DNA of 64,000 bases from Bacteroidaceae bacterium (GTDB lineage: Bacteria; Bacteroidota; Bacteroidia; Bacteroidales; Bacteroidaceae), in NCBI GenBank assembly GCA_017615125.1, contig JAGAAS010000062.1, positions 1-64,000 of the forward strand, in the 5' to 3' direction. Shown here one piece after another: positions 52,286 to 60,009 of this stretch. The notes under the pieces are model-generated. The model worked only from the letters and a program-made list of their open reading frames with translations, did no database searches and was not told where the DNA came from. Each line of letters opens with the position of its first letter. Positions within the stretch are counted from its first letter, which is position 1. A program made the position numbers and the translations under genes.

Positions 52286-55200
52286 TTATTCCCAAAGGAT
52301 TTCATCTGTTAGGAAGAAAGGAGCAGGCATTGCACCGAGAAGATCCTCGGGAATGTCACGCGGGGCACGAACAAACACTTGCAAGTAACGGGCACGAACG
52401 GGGGATGTGAACGGAGCGAAAAGATCGTGGCACTGCACTTCCTCATCAGTAATTGCTACGGTGTGCGTTGCAACACCAAGGCTTCGATAGCTCTTCCCGT
52501 CTTGCGACACAAGGAATTCCACATCACGAGGCATCCATATCCGAGAACTGATATCCTGCAGGAATCCTGCGCCAAAGCGACGGATTTCCTGTACACTCCC
52601 GAGATCTACGATTGCGTGCAAATCTGTTCCCTGATAGCCCTGCCAATTTCCTGCACGCCAACGGGTAGTTCCGCGGAAACCGTCGATTAGAGCCTGAGGG
52701 CCTCCTGCACTATAGTTCGGATAGTACCGTTCCTTCAGCGTGATGGAAAGATTGTCATTCGCCCGATCGAAACGAGCCGTAACGGGGAAGGAACGACGTC
52801 CGTCTTTGTCAACAACTATAGCATCGACAAGACAACGTTTGTCAACAATAATAGCATCCTCATAGGGAACGAACGGAACCGTATCGTTATCATCGTAAAG
52901 GCTACGAATGCGATACAAAATGCTTGCTTCCTCGTCAGCTTTTCCTACGGTAACGCGCAGGGGAGCATCGTCAAGGTTCGTGCTGCCTGCCTCAAACCAA
53001 GGAGAGGTAGGAACGGCATAGGAAGGATCTGAGGATGTGATGTAACGTTCTTCTTCGGCTACACCATAGTCCTCGGAAGGCTTTCCTCCCATAGTGAACC
53101 TGATTTTTCTGCCTTTGATCAACTCGTCCTGATTCAGATAGGAACGCAGGTTGTCGGGATTACCCGAGACATCCAGCCGCTGCACGTAGATTCCGTCTTC
53201 GATGTTGGCATTGATAACGATTGTCTTCCTGTTCTCGAGATGAATCTTTGCCTGCTTGAAATGAGGCGAACCGACAGCATAAGCCGTCTTTCCGGGACAA
53301 ACAGGATAGAAGCCCAGCGTAGAGAAGATGTACCAAGCAGACATCTGCCCGCAGTCGTCGTTTCCGCAAAGGCCGTCGGGTTTAGGCTGATAGAAGAGAT
53401 CTGAAACCTGATGAACGATTTCTGCCGTACGCCAAGGGAGTCCTGCAGCATCAAACAGATATGCATCGTGATGACTGGGCTCGTTTCCGTGTGCATATTG
53501 ACCGATAAGTCCCGTGATATCCGACTGGAAATGTCCCGTCGTCTCGGATGGAGCAGAGAACAAGGCATTCAGCTTGTCGCCATAAGCTTTGTCTCCTCCC
53601 ATCAGCGCAATATGGTCCTTGATGCTGTGCTGTACGTGGAAGCTGTACTGCCACGAGTTGGCTTCCGTGAAGTGACGGTTGACTTCCGTCGGCTCAAACG
53701 GGTCGAGCCAGGCGCCTTTCACCTTCGGGCGCATGAAGCCCGTTGAAGGATCGAAGATATTGCGGTAATAGAGAGCACTCTGATAATACTGCGCAGCGAT
53801 GTCCTTTTTCCCGAGCATGTCGGCGACAGTAGCTATGCACCAGTCGTCGTAGCAATACTCCAGCGTCTTGGATACCGACTCGCGCTCCTTATCGGGATTG
53901 ACGAAGCCCTCTTTGTGGAAAATGTCGATGCCGTACTCCTCCTTGCGGGTGCTTTCCAGCATTGCGTCGAAGAGTTCTTCCATCTCCTTCTCGGGAAGCG
54001 TAATGCCTTTCATCCAGGCATCAGCAATGACGGAAACGGAGTGATAGCCAATCATACAATCTGTTTCGTTGCGGTGGAGCTCCCAGATGGGCAGCTTGCC
54101 GCACTCGCGATAAATGGAGAGGAACGAATAGAGGAAGTCCTTCGTGCGTTCTCTCTCGATGATAGTAAACAGCGGATGCAGTGCGCGATACGTATCCCAC
54201 AACGAGAAGACGGTGTACTGCTCATGTTTTTCGCTCTTGTGTACCACTTTGTCCATACCGCGATATTCCCCGTTCACATCCGAGTAGAGACAAGGGGCGA
54301 TAGCGGTATGATAAAGAGCGGTGTAGAAAGAAGTCAGCTGCTCTTCGGCGGTGAAAACGGTACCGTCGGTGCCGCGAACTCTGTCTTCGGCCTTCACTTC
54401 AATCTTGTTCAGATACTTGTTCCAAGCAGCTTTCGCGCCAGCACGAACAGCCTTGAACTGCTTTGCAAACCGTTTCTTTCCTGCTTTCTTTGCCAGCTCG
54501 GAGCGAAGATTGAGACGGGCGTTTTCTTCCGACACCGAGCTGATGGCGATACGGACATAAATGTCATCCTCTTCGCCGAAGCTGAGCAGAGCCCTTGCCG
54601 GGAGTCTTTGCACTTCGGCACCAGGCTTGAGCGTCTGCAGCTCGATGCGCGTATCCTTGATGGGTGCTGAGAACTCCGCGTAGAAATAGACGAGCTGATC
54701 CGATGCCCACCAGCGGGAACGGCGGAATCCGCATACTGTATAGTCGTCCAAGACCTTGAGGTCTACGTCCAGAAGGTCGTCGCGGTGCGACAGGTCGATG
54801 ATAATCTGGTTGTCGACAGGCTTGCCGTCGGACGGCTTGTTTGCGTACGTATAATGATGCATAGCCGCACGCCTGCCCGTAGTCAGCTCGGCCTGGGCTC
54901 CCCAGCGCTGAAGCTTGACGCTGTAGTATCCCGGGGAGCATGTCTCGTTGCCGTCACCCTCGTGCGAATACTCCGAGCGGTAGTCATCGCCGTAGAGTCC
55001 CTCTGCCGTAAAGTTTACGACGGGCATGAAAAGGATGTCGCACAAATCGGAACATCCCGTACCATTGAGGTGCGTGTGGCTGAAGCCGTAGATATACGGG
55101 TTGTCGTAATGATAACCCGAGCAGACCTCCCATCCCTCGAGCCCGTTGTCGGGGCTGAGCTGGATCATTCCGAAAGGATAGGTAGCTCCGGGGAATGTGT

Positions 55201-55330
55201 GGCCCGTGAACGCTGTTCCAATCATAGGATCGACATACTTCGTCAGATCCGCTTTTTTCTTCGCATTCCCGGCAGTACTGTAACACAGCATGACTGCCAA
55301 CAGAAGAAACAGAGAAAGTAGTTTTTTCAT
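52286..55330 (-). CDS. GH92 alpha-mannosidase with discoidin tail
   Basis: 1014-residue exported exo-mannosidase; signal peptide 1-23. N-terminal beta-sandwich with YVDPMIGTAFTGHTFPGATYPFGM near 32-55, then the (alpha/alpha)6 domain with catalytic blocks TEANSWQYSFHVQHS near 565 and GNDDCGQMSAWYIFSTLGFYP near 660 (general acid/base and calcium ligands). About 870-1010 is an F5/8 type C-like carbohydrate-binding module (RYLQVFVRAP at the end). It inverts alpha-mannosides, most often from N-glycans or yeast mannan; linkage cannot be read. No SusC/SusD or other mannosidase is nearby, so it stands alone. Confidence 0.94.
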   Translation of the reverse strand: MKKLLSLFLLLAVMLCYSTAGNAKKKADLTKYVDPMIGTAFTGHTFPGATYPFGMIQLSPDNGLEGWEVCSGYHYDNPYIYGFSHTHLNGTGCSDLCDILFMPVVNFTAEGLYGDDYRSEYSHEGDGNETCSPGYYSVKLQRWGAQAELTTGRRAAMHHYTYANKPSDGKPVDNQIIIDLSHRDDLLDVDLKVLDDYTVCGFRRSRWWASDQLVYFYAEFSAPIKDTRIELQTLKPGAEVQRLPARALLSFGEEDDIYVRIAISSVSEENARLNLRSELAKKAGKKRFAKQFKAVRAGAKAAWNKYLNKIEVKAEDRVRGTDGTVFTAEEQLTSFYTALYHTAIAPCLYSDVNGEYRGMDKVVHKSEKHEQYTVFSLWDTYRALHPLFTIIERERTKDFLYSFLSIYRECGKLPIWELHRNETDCMIGYHSVSVIADAWMKGITLPEKEMEELFDAMLESTRKEEYGIDIFHKEGFVNPDKERESVSKTLEYCYDDWCIATVADMLGKKDIAAQYYQSALYYRNIFDPSTGFMRPKVKGAWLDPFEPTEVNRHFTEANSWQYSFHVQHSIKDHIALMGGDKAYGDKLNALFSAPSETTGHFQSDITGLIGQYAHGNEPSHHDAYLFDAAGLPWRTAEIVHQVSDLFYQPKPDGLCGNDDCGQMSAWYIFSTLGFYPVCPGKTAYAVGSPHFKQAKIHLENRKTIVINANIEDGIYVQRLDVSGNPDNLRSYLNQDELIKGRKIRFTMGGKPSEDYGVAEEERYITSSDPSYAVPTSPWFEAGSTNLDDAPLRVTVGKADEEASILYRIRSLYDDNDTVPFVPYEDAIIVDKRCLVDAIVVDKDGRRSFPVTARFDRANDNLSITLKERYYPNYSAGGPQALIDGFRGTTRWRAGNWQGYQGTDLHAIVDLGSVQEIRRFGAGFLQDISSRIWMPRDVEFLVSQDGKSYRSLGVATHTVAITDEEVQCHDLFAPFTSPVRARYLQVFVRAPRDIPEDLLGAMPAPFFLTDEILWE

Positions 55331-55380
55331 TTTTCCGAGTGGTTTTTATTTAAAGTTGATATGTTTTTGAGATGTTATCA

Positions 55381-55480
55381 AGATGAAGAAGGGAAAAAAT
55401 TTTTTCGAGAAAGAATCTCGCCGTATGAAGAAAGAATAATTTTTTTTCAAGAAGGGAAAATTTTTTATTTAGAAAGAAAA
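55381..55480. repeat. Modular intergenic repeat, copy G
   Basis: GATGAAGAAGGGAAAAAATTTTTTCGAGAAAGAATCTCGCCGTATGAAGAAAGAAT, then TTTTTTTTCAAGAAGGGAAAATTTTTT. It lies between the dipeptidase fusion and GH92 genes (both leftward). Confidence 0.8.
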
Positions 55481-55527
55481 AATCTGCGTGGAGAAGTCAA
55501 CGTGGAAAAAGCCTTGAGGAAGCCCCT

Positions 55528-57246
55528 CTAAGGCGAAACACCCGCTCGTTGCACTTGGCTCATCACACGCAGGAAGTTCAACCCCCAGATGCGGGCGATA
55601 TCGTCCTCAGACAGTCCTTCGGCTATCAGCCTGCGGGTGATGTTCATCACCTCCGCAGCATTCGCGCAGCCGACGATTCCTCCGTCGCCGTCAAAGTCTG
55701 TTCCTATGCCCACATGCTCAATGCCTGCGACGTCTATCATATGCAGGATGTGCCGCACGGCATCGTCGGCCGTAGCTCCGCCTTCCTGACGGATGAATCC
55801 GTCGTAAAGGCACACCTGCGCCACTCCTCCGCACTCGCGCAGGGCTCGCAGCTGGTCGTCGGTCAGATTTCGGGGATGATTGCACAGAGCCTTGCTGCTG
55901 CTGTGACTGCAGACAATCGGCGTGCTGCTGCAAGCAAGCGCGTCGTAGAAACTCTCCTCTGCCGCATGCGACAAGTCAACCATCATCCCCACTCGGTTCA
56001 TCTCGCGCACTACTTCGCGCCCGAAGGCGCTCAGCCCCTTGTGCGTGAACGTCGGTTCCTCCTCGCGCGGGCGGGCAGAAGCGCAGATAGCGTTGTTTCC
56101 GTTGTGGCAAAGCGTCATATAGACGACTCCGCGCCTGCGGAAATGCTCCACGAGCGACAAGTCTTCACCTACCGCATAGCCGTTTTCTATCCCGAGCATG
56201 ATGGATTTCTTCCCTTCCTTTTTATTCTTGAAAAGGTCCTCGGGAGTGCGGGCGATAGCGATGCGCGCGGGATTGTCCTTTGCCAGTTGCTCTATCCCGT
56301 CAAGCAGAGACTCCGCCTTTCGGGCAGCTGCCGCATAGTCGTAGTGCCCGGGAAGGTCCTGCTGCAGGTAGGCAACCATAATTGTGGCGTCGAGACGCCC
56401 GTCGGTCATGTTTGGAAGGTTCACGAGAATGCGCGAGTCACGCTCGTTGAAGGCGATGTTCTGATGGAAGAACATCGGAGTGTCGCAATGCGTGTCGAGA
56501 ATAAGGTGCTCGTTGTGGAACTTTCTCGTGAGAGCATAGACGACAGCTTCTCCCACAAGCCAGCGGAAGACGGGGAGCATGGAGTCGTCGCCTCCCAGAA
56601 TCATGCATTCAGGATGCCACTGAACGCCCAACAAAGGCTTGCCTTCGGTGCTTTCAACCGCCTCGATGATGCCGTCGGAAGAGCGCGCCGACACCCTGAA
56701 TCCGGGCGCTGGCTCTCGTACCGCCTGATGGTGAAAACTATTGACGGGCAAAGAGAAGCCTTCCGGATGCCCGAAGATACGGGCAAGCAGCGAATCGGAA
56801 GCGATATCGACACGATGGGAAGTCATATACCGCTCGGTGTCCTGCTCGTGATGGATTTGCGCCTGCGCCTGAACGTATATGTCCTGATAGAGCTTGCCTC
56901 CCAGCGCCGCAGTCAACATTTGTATTCCGCGACAGATGCCGAGAACGGGCATCTGCTTGCGCACAGCCATCTGCACGAGGGGCCATTCCTGCTCGTCGCG
57001 CGGGACATTGGGGGCTCCCACTTCGGGAAGGGGTTCCTCGCCCAGCAGACTACAGGCGATGTCTCCTCCTCCGCTGAAAATGATACCATCAGCCGCTTCG
57101 AGCAACGATTCCAGAGCAGCCTCATCGCTAAAAGGAGGCACGACGAGAGGAACGCCTCCCGCTGCCAGCACAGACTGATAATAGCCTTCCAGCAACGTGC
57201 ATTTCCCTTCGCCGTAGTTTCCGGTAATTGCGATAATCGGTTTCAT
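55528..57246 (-). CDS. Glutamine-amidotransferase-like peptidase fused to M19 dipeptidase
   Basis: 572 residues from the start at 57246. Residues 1-240 are a class I amidotransferase/gamma-glutamyl hydrolase (peptidase C26) with nucleophile GICRGIQ near 105 and VQWHPEC near 212. Residues about 250-570 are an M19 renal-dipeptidase metalloenzyme with metal motifs THCDTP near 258, MLGIENGY near 350, LSHAAEESFYD near 425, SHSSSKAL near 445 and GIGTDFDGDGG near 515. Together they may break gamma-glutamyl compounds and dipeptides such as glutathione products. No signal peptide, so cytoplasmic. The start is only five bases after the -7 box, so the mRNA may be leaderless. Confidence 0.87.
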   Translation of the reverse strand: MKPIIAITGNYGEGKCTLLEGYYQSVLAAGGVPLVVPPFSDEAALESLLEAADGIIFSGGGDIACSLLGEEPLPEVGAPNVPRDEQEWPLVQMAVRKQMPVLGICRGIQMLTAALGGKLYQDIYVQAQAQIHHEQDTERYMTSHRVDIASDSLLARIFGHPEGFSLPVNSFHHQAVREPAPGFRVSARSSDGIIEAVESTEGKPLLGVQWHPECMILGGDDSMLPVFRWLVGEAVVYALTRKFHNEHLILDTHCDTPMFFHQNIAFNERDSRILVNLPNMTDGRLDATIMVAYLQQDLPGHYDYAAAARKAESLLDGIEQLAKDNPARIAIARTPEDLFKNKKEGKKSIMLGIENGYAVGEDLSLVEHFRRRGVVYMTLCHNGNNAICASARPREEEPTFTHKGLSAFGREVVREMNRVGMMVDLSHAAEESFYDALACSSTPIVCSHSSSKALCNHPRNLTDDQLRALRECGGVAQVCLYDGFIRQEGGATADDAVRHILHMIDVAGIEHVGIGTDFDGDGGIVGCANAAEVMNITRRLIAEGLSEDDIARIWGLNFLRVMSQVQRAGVSP

Positions 57247-57251
57247 CGTAG

Positions 57252-57259
57252 CAAAGGTA
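57252..57259 (-). promoter_or_regulatory. -7 box TACCTTTG for the amidotransferase-dipeptidase gene
   Basis: Minus-strand TACCTTTG ends five bases before the ATG at 57246; the expected transcription start falls at or next to the start codon. Confidence 0.6.
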
Positions 57260-57294
57260 CTGCTTTTTCTCCTACGATGTATCGGAAAACAGCA

Positions 57295-57335
57295 TAAAAA
57301 ATGCGAGAAATCCCGAAGGGGACTTCCCGCATTGT
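57295..57335 (-). terminator. Terminator of the FKBP operon
   Basis: Imperfect stem AATGCGGGAA / TTTCTCGCATT around CCCCTTCGGGA, followed by TTTTT in the minus direction. Confidence 0.75.
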
Positions 57336-57358
57336 AAAAAACCGACAATGAAGCCTGT

Positions 57359-58225
57359 TTATTTCTCTATGCTCAGAAGCTCAACGTCAAATACGAGCGT
57401 TGAGAAAGGCTTGATCTGACCCTGATTACGATCGCCGTAAGCCAGATCCTGAGGAATGAAGAGCTCCCACTTGGAGCCAACGGGCATCATCGTGAGGGCC
57501 TCGGTCCAACCGGTAATAACCTGGTTTGCACGGAAGGTCGTCGGGTCGTTGCGCTTGTAGCTGCTGTCGAACTCGGTTCCGTCGATGAGCGTACCGCGAT
57601 AGTTAACTTTCACCTTGTCAGTCTTGGCAGGAACATCGCCCTTGCCTTCGGTGATAATTCTGTAGCAGAGTCCGCTCTCGGTCTTGATGACGCCGGGAAC
57701 CTTAGCGATGCTATCCATGAAAGCTTCGCCTGCTGCCTTGTTGTCGCCAAACTCAACGAGAAGGCTTTCCTTGTGGAACTCTTCCATCAGGCGCTGAGCG
57801 GTAGCCTGAGCTTCTGCGGGCTCCATCTTCAGATCTTTGCCTGTGGTGCCGGCAATGAAGCCTGCGAGGAAGTTGTCCTTGTCGAGGACTTTCGTTGAAT
57901 CGTTGCCGAAAGCTTCGCGGCTTACGCCGGGAATAATCTGGTTAGCAACCTGCTGGCCAATCTGAACGCCCGACATGTAGGCTGTCTGCTTGGCGTCGTC
58001 GCCACTCTTCACGCCCTCGAGGAGGCCCTTGATGAAGCTGTCCATATAGGTAGTATCCACGCCCATACGGTTTACGAGATATTCCTTCAGACCCTGAGTC
58101 TGAGCGATACCCATAGTGTAAGATAAGGAATCAACCTTGTCGGAGATGTTTGCTTTGGGTGCTGTCTGGCAGGAAGCAAGAACTGCCACGATGGCTACAG
58201 CCATCAGAATGAACGATTTTTTCAT
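57359..58225 (-). CDS. FKBP-type peptidyl-prolyl isomerase lipoprotein
   Basis: 288-residue periplasmic or membrane-anchored prolyl isomerase. Lipobox LASC at about 19. FkpA-like dimerisation helices at about 30-165, then FKBP domain at about 190-285 with KVNYRGTLIDGTEFDSSY near 210 and VITGWTEALTMMPVGSKWELFIPQDLAYG near 235-265. It assists folding of exported proteins. 12 bases after the second FKBP gene, same transcript. Confidence 0.93.
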   Translation of the reverse strand: MKKSFILMAVAIVAVLASCQTAPKANISDKVDSLSYTMGIAQTQGLKEYLVNRMGVDTTYMDSFIKGLLEGVKSGDDAKQTAYMSGVQIGQQVANQIIPGVSREAFGNDSTKVLDKDNFLAGFIAGTTGKDLKMEPAEAQATAQRLMEEFHKESLLVEFGDNKAAGEAFMDSIAKVPGVIKTESGLCYRIITEGKGDVPAKTDKVKVNYRGTLIDGTEFDSSYKRNDPTTFRANQVITGWTEALTMMPVGSKWELFIPQDLAYGDRNQGQIKPFSTLVFDVELLSIEK

Positions 58226-58237
58226 TGTTGTTTGAGA

Positions 58238-58822
58238 TTATAAAACGTTTAATAGTTCCACATCGAAAACGAGCGCTGCTCGGGGAGGAATGGCGTCGCC
58301 GGCTCCCTGCTCGCCGTAAGCCAGCTGGTAGGGGATGAAAAGGCGCCATTTGTCGCCTTCCTTCATCAGCTGGAGGGCTTCCACCCAACCCTGGATGACT
58401 TGTCCCACGCCGAAAACGGCAGGTTCTCCGCGCTGGATGCTGCTGTCGAAGACGGTACCGTCGACAAGACGGCCCTCGTAATGGCATCGAACTCGGTCCG
58501 TAGCCTTCGGCTGCTGCCCGTTGCCCTGTTTCAGCACCTGATACTGCAGTCCGCTGGGCAGCGTGACAACTCCCGGGCGTTCCTTGTTCATTCGCAGGAA
58601 GGTCTCGCCCTGCTCCTGCGACGCAGCAGCGGCTTTCTCCTGAATGGCGGCAAAGTGCTTCTGCACGATGTCCTGCGCCTCGCCGAACGAGATAGCCGGC
58701 TGCTTGCCCTCGAAGATATCCTTGACGGCCTGCATGAAATCATCCACGCAGATATCCTCGGCACCCATCGAGCGCAAGTTCTGGGCAACGCCCATGCCTA
58801 ATCCGTAGCTGTATTTATCCAT
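58238..58822 (-). CDS. FKBP-type peptidyl-prolyl isomerase, FklB-like
   Basis: 194 residues from ATG at 58822. The longer open frame to 58873 is rejected because the -7 box TACCTTTG (58848 to 58841) lies inside it; the start at 58822 also matches the usual MDKYSYGLG beginning of this family. Helical N-domain about 1-85, FKBP domain about 100-193 with CHYEGRLVDGTVFDSS and VIQGWVEALQLMKEGDKWRLFIPYQLAYG. No signal peptide is seen, so probably cytoplasmic. First gene of the FKBP pair. Confidence 0.92.
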   Translation of the reverse strand: MDKYSYGLGMGVAQNLRSMGAEDICVDDFMQAVKDIFEGKQPAISFGEAQDIVQKHFAAIQEKAAAASQEQGETFLRMNKERPGVVTLPSGLQYQVLKQGNGQQPKATDRVRCHYEGRLVDGTVFDSSIQRGEPAVFGVGQVIQGWVEALQLMKEGDKWRLFIPYQLAYGEQGAGDAIPPRAALVFDVELLNVL

Positions 58823-58840
58823 TTTTTCAAGAAAATCGTG

Positions 58841-58848
58841 CAAAGGTA
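58841..58848 (-). promoter_or_regulatory. -7 box TACCTTTG for the FKBP operon
   Basis: Minus-strand box 18 bases upstream of the 58822 start; decides that start. Confidence 0.7.
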
Positions 58849-58891
58849 ATTCTTTTTCGTTAAAAACAAACACTTATTCCTATTATTTAAT

Positions 58892-58899
58892 TATTTTTG
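58892..58899 (+). promoter_or_regulatory. -7 box TATTTTTG for the sirtuin gene
   Basis: Plus-strand box 24 bases before ATG 58924, divergent to the FKBP promoter 44 bases away. Confidence 0.65.
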
Positions 58900-58923
58900 C
58901 AGTTGAATGAAAAACTGTTGGAC

Positions 58924-59631
58924 ATGAAAAAAGTAGTGATTCTGACTGGCGCAGGCATGAGCGCCGAGAGTGGGATAAGTACCTTCCGCGATGCAGGAGG
59001 ACTGTGGGACAAGTACCCTGTGGAACAAGTGGCAACGCCCGAGGGCTACGAACAGAACCCTGAGCTGGTGCTTGGATTCTATGCCGCGCAGCGCGAAGGA
59101 ATGCTGAAAGCGAATCCCAACGAGGGGCACCGCCTCGTTGCTGCCCTCGAGGAGGACTACGACGTTACCGTCATCACGCAGAACATTGACAATCTGCACG
59201 AAAGGGCTGGAAGCACGCACATCATCCACCTTCACGGAGAGCTCACGAAGGTCACCTCTACCTGGAATCCCAACGACAGCCGATACATTCGCACGCTCCG
59301 CGACGACGAGCCCTATCCCATCGTAGGCGACAAAGCCGGCGACGGAAGCCAGCTTCGCCCCTTCATCGTATGGTTCGGCGAGGCGGTTCCCAACATCGAG
59401 CTGGCTGTCGACTACTGCCAGCAGGCCGACATCTTCATCATCATCGGCACCAGCCTGAACGTCTATCCCGCAGCCGGGCTCCTTCAGTACGTGCCCTCAA
59501 AGGCCGACGTCTATCTCATCGACCCGAAGCCTGTCGACGTGCACTCCCATCGGCACGTGCACATCATCCAGAAGGGTGCGTCGGAAGGGATGCGCATCCT
59601 CCGGAGCCTTCTCGCCGAGCAGGAGAAGTAA
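58924..59631 (+). CDS. Sir2-family NAD-dependent deacylase
   Basis: 235 residues from ATG at 58924 (an upstream in-frame TTG overlaps the -7 box and is rejected). NAD fold motifs GAGMSAESGISTFRDAGG near 8-25, TQNIDNLHERAG near 89-100 and catalytic HLHGE near 105; GTSLNVYPAAG near 180 and the closing nucleotide loop. The small domain lacks the four zinc cysteines normally found between HLHGE and WFGE: there is no CxxC before RPFIVWFGE. Deacetylase or other deacylase activity is likely; the Y/R pair that marks desuccinylases is ambiguous (FYAAQR). Confidence 0.93.
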   Translation: MKKVVILTGAGMSAESGISTFRDAGGLWDKYPVEQVATPEGYEQNPELVLGFYAAQREGMLKANPNEGHRLVAALEEDYDVTVITQNIDNLHERAGSTHIIHLHGELTKVTSTWNPNDSRYIRTLRDDEPYPIVGDKAGDGSQLRPFIVWFGEAVPNIELAVDYCQQADIFIIIGTSLNVYPAAGLLQYVPSKADVYLIDPKPVDVHSHRHVHIIQKGASEGMRILRSLLAEQEK

Positions 59632-60009
59632 CGCCTCCTCTCGAAAGGGGGGCGCGCGGAACACACGATAAAGGAACGGGCAGCCCTCGTTCGTGAGCCG
59701 GCTGTAGAGTGAGTCATCAACATTCCCTTTTTCGGCAAGCCGGAATTTTACTTTGTCGAAAAAAATTTTTTCTTTCTTCATACGGCGAGATGTAGAAAGA
59801 AAAAAAATTTTTCCCTTCTCGAAAATTCACCCCTCTCAGAACACCCTCTCGGGGCAGCAAAAAAGGGGCTCCGAAACTCTTCCCTAAACGGAGGTTTTTC
59901 CCGCGAAAAAACTTTTTTCGCAAGAATTTAACAATTATTTGGCGCTCTGCTTTCTTTGCACTACCTTTATAGCCGAATTTGAGGAATCCGTCCTCACCGT
60001 TACTTTTCT
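59632..60009. other. Spacer with repeat H and Na/Pi gene promoter
   Basis: No gene seen. It holds repeat copy H (59755-59825) and a likely promoter: TTTG at 59938-59941, 20-base spacer, TACCTTTA at 59962-59969 (last base off consensus). Confidence 0.5.
59755..59825. repeat. Modular intergenic repeat, copy H
   Basis: GTCGAAAAAAATTTTTTC, TTTCTTCATACGGCGAGAT, GTAGAAAGAAAAAAAATTTTTCCCTTCTCG. The two A/T cores flank one CGGCGAGAT module, a different order from copies B and D. Confidence 0.8.

Noticed and set aside
55549-57297. 582-residue plus-strand open frame opposite the amidotransferase-dipeptidase gene
   Set aside because: Antisense shadow; the minus-strand frame carries complete catalytic motifs of two families.
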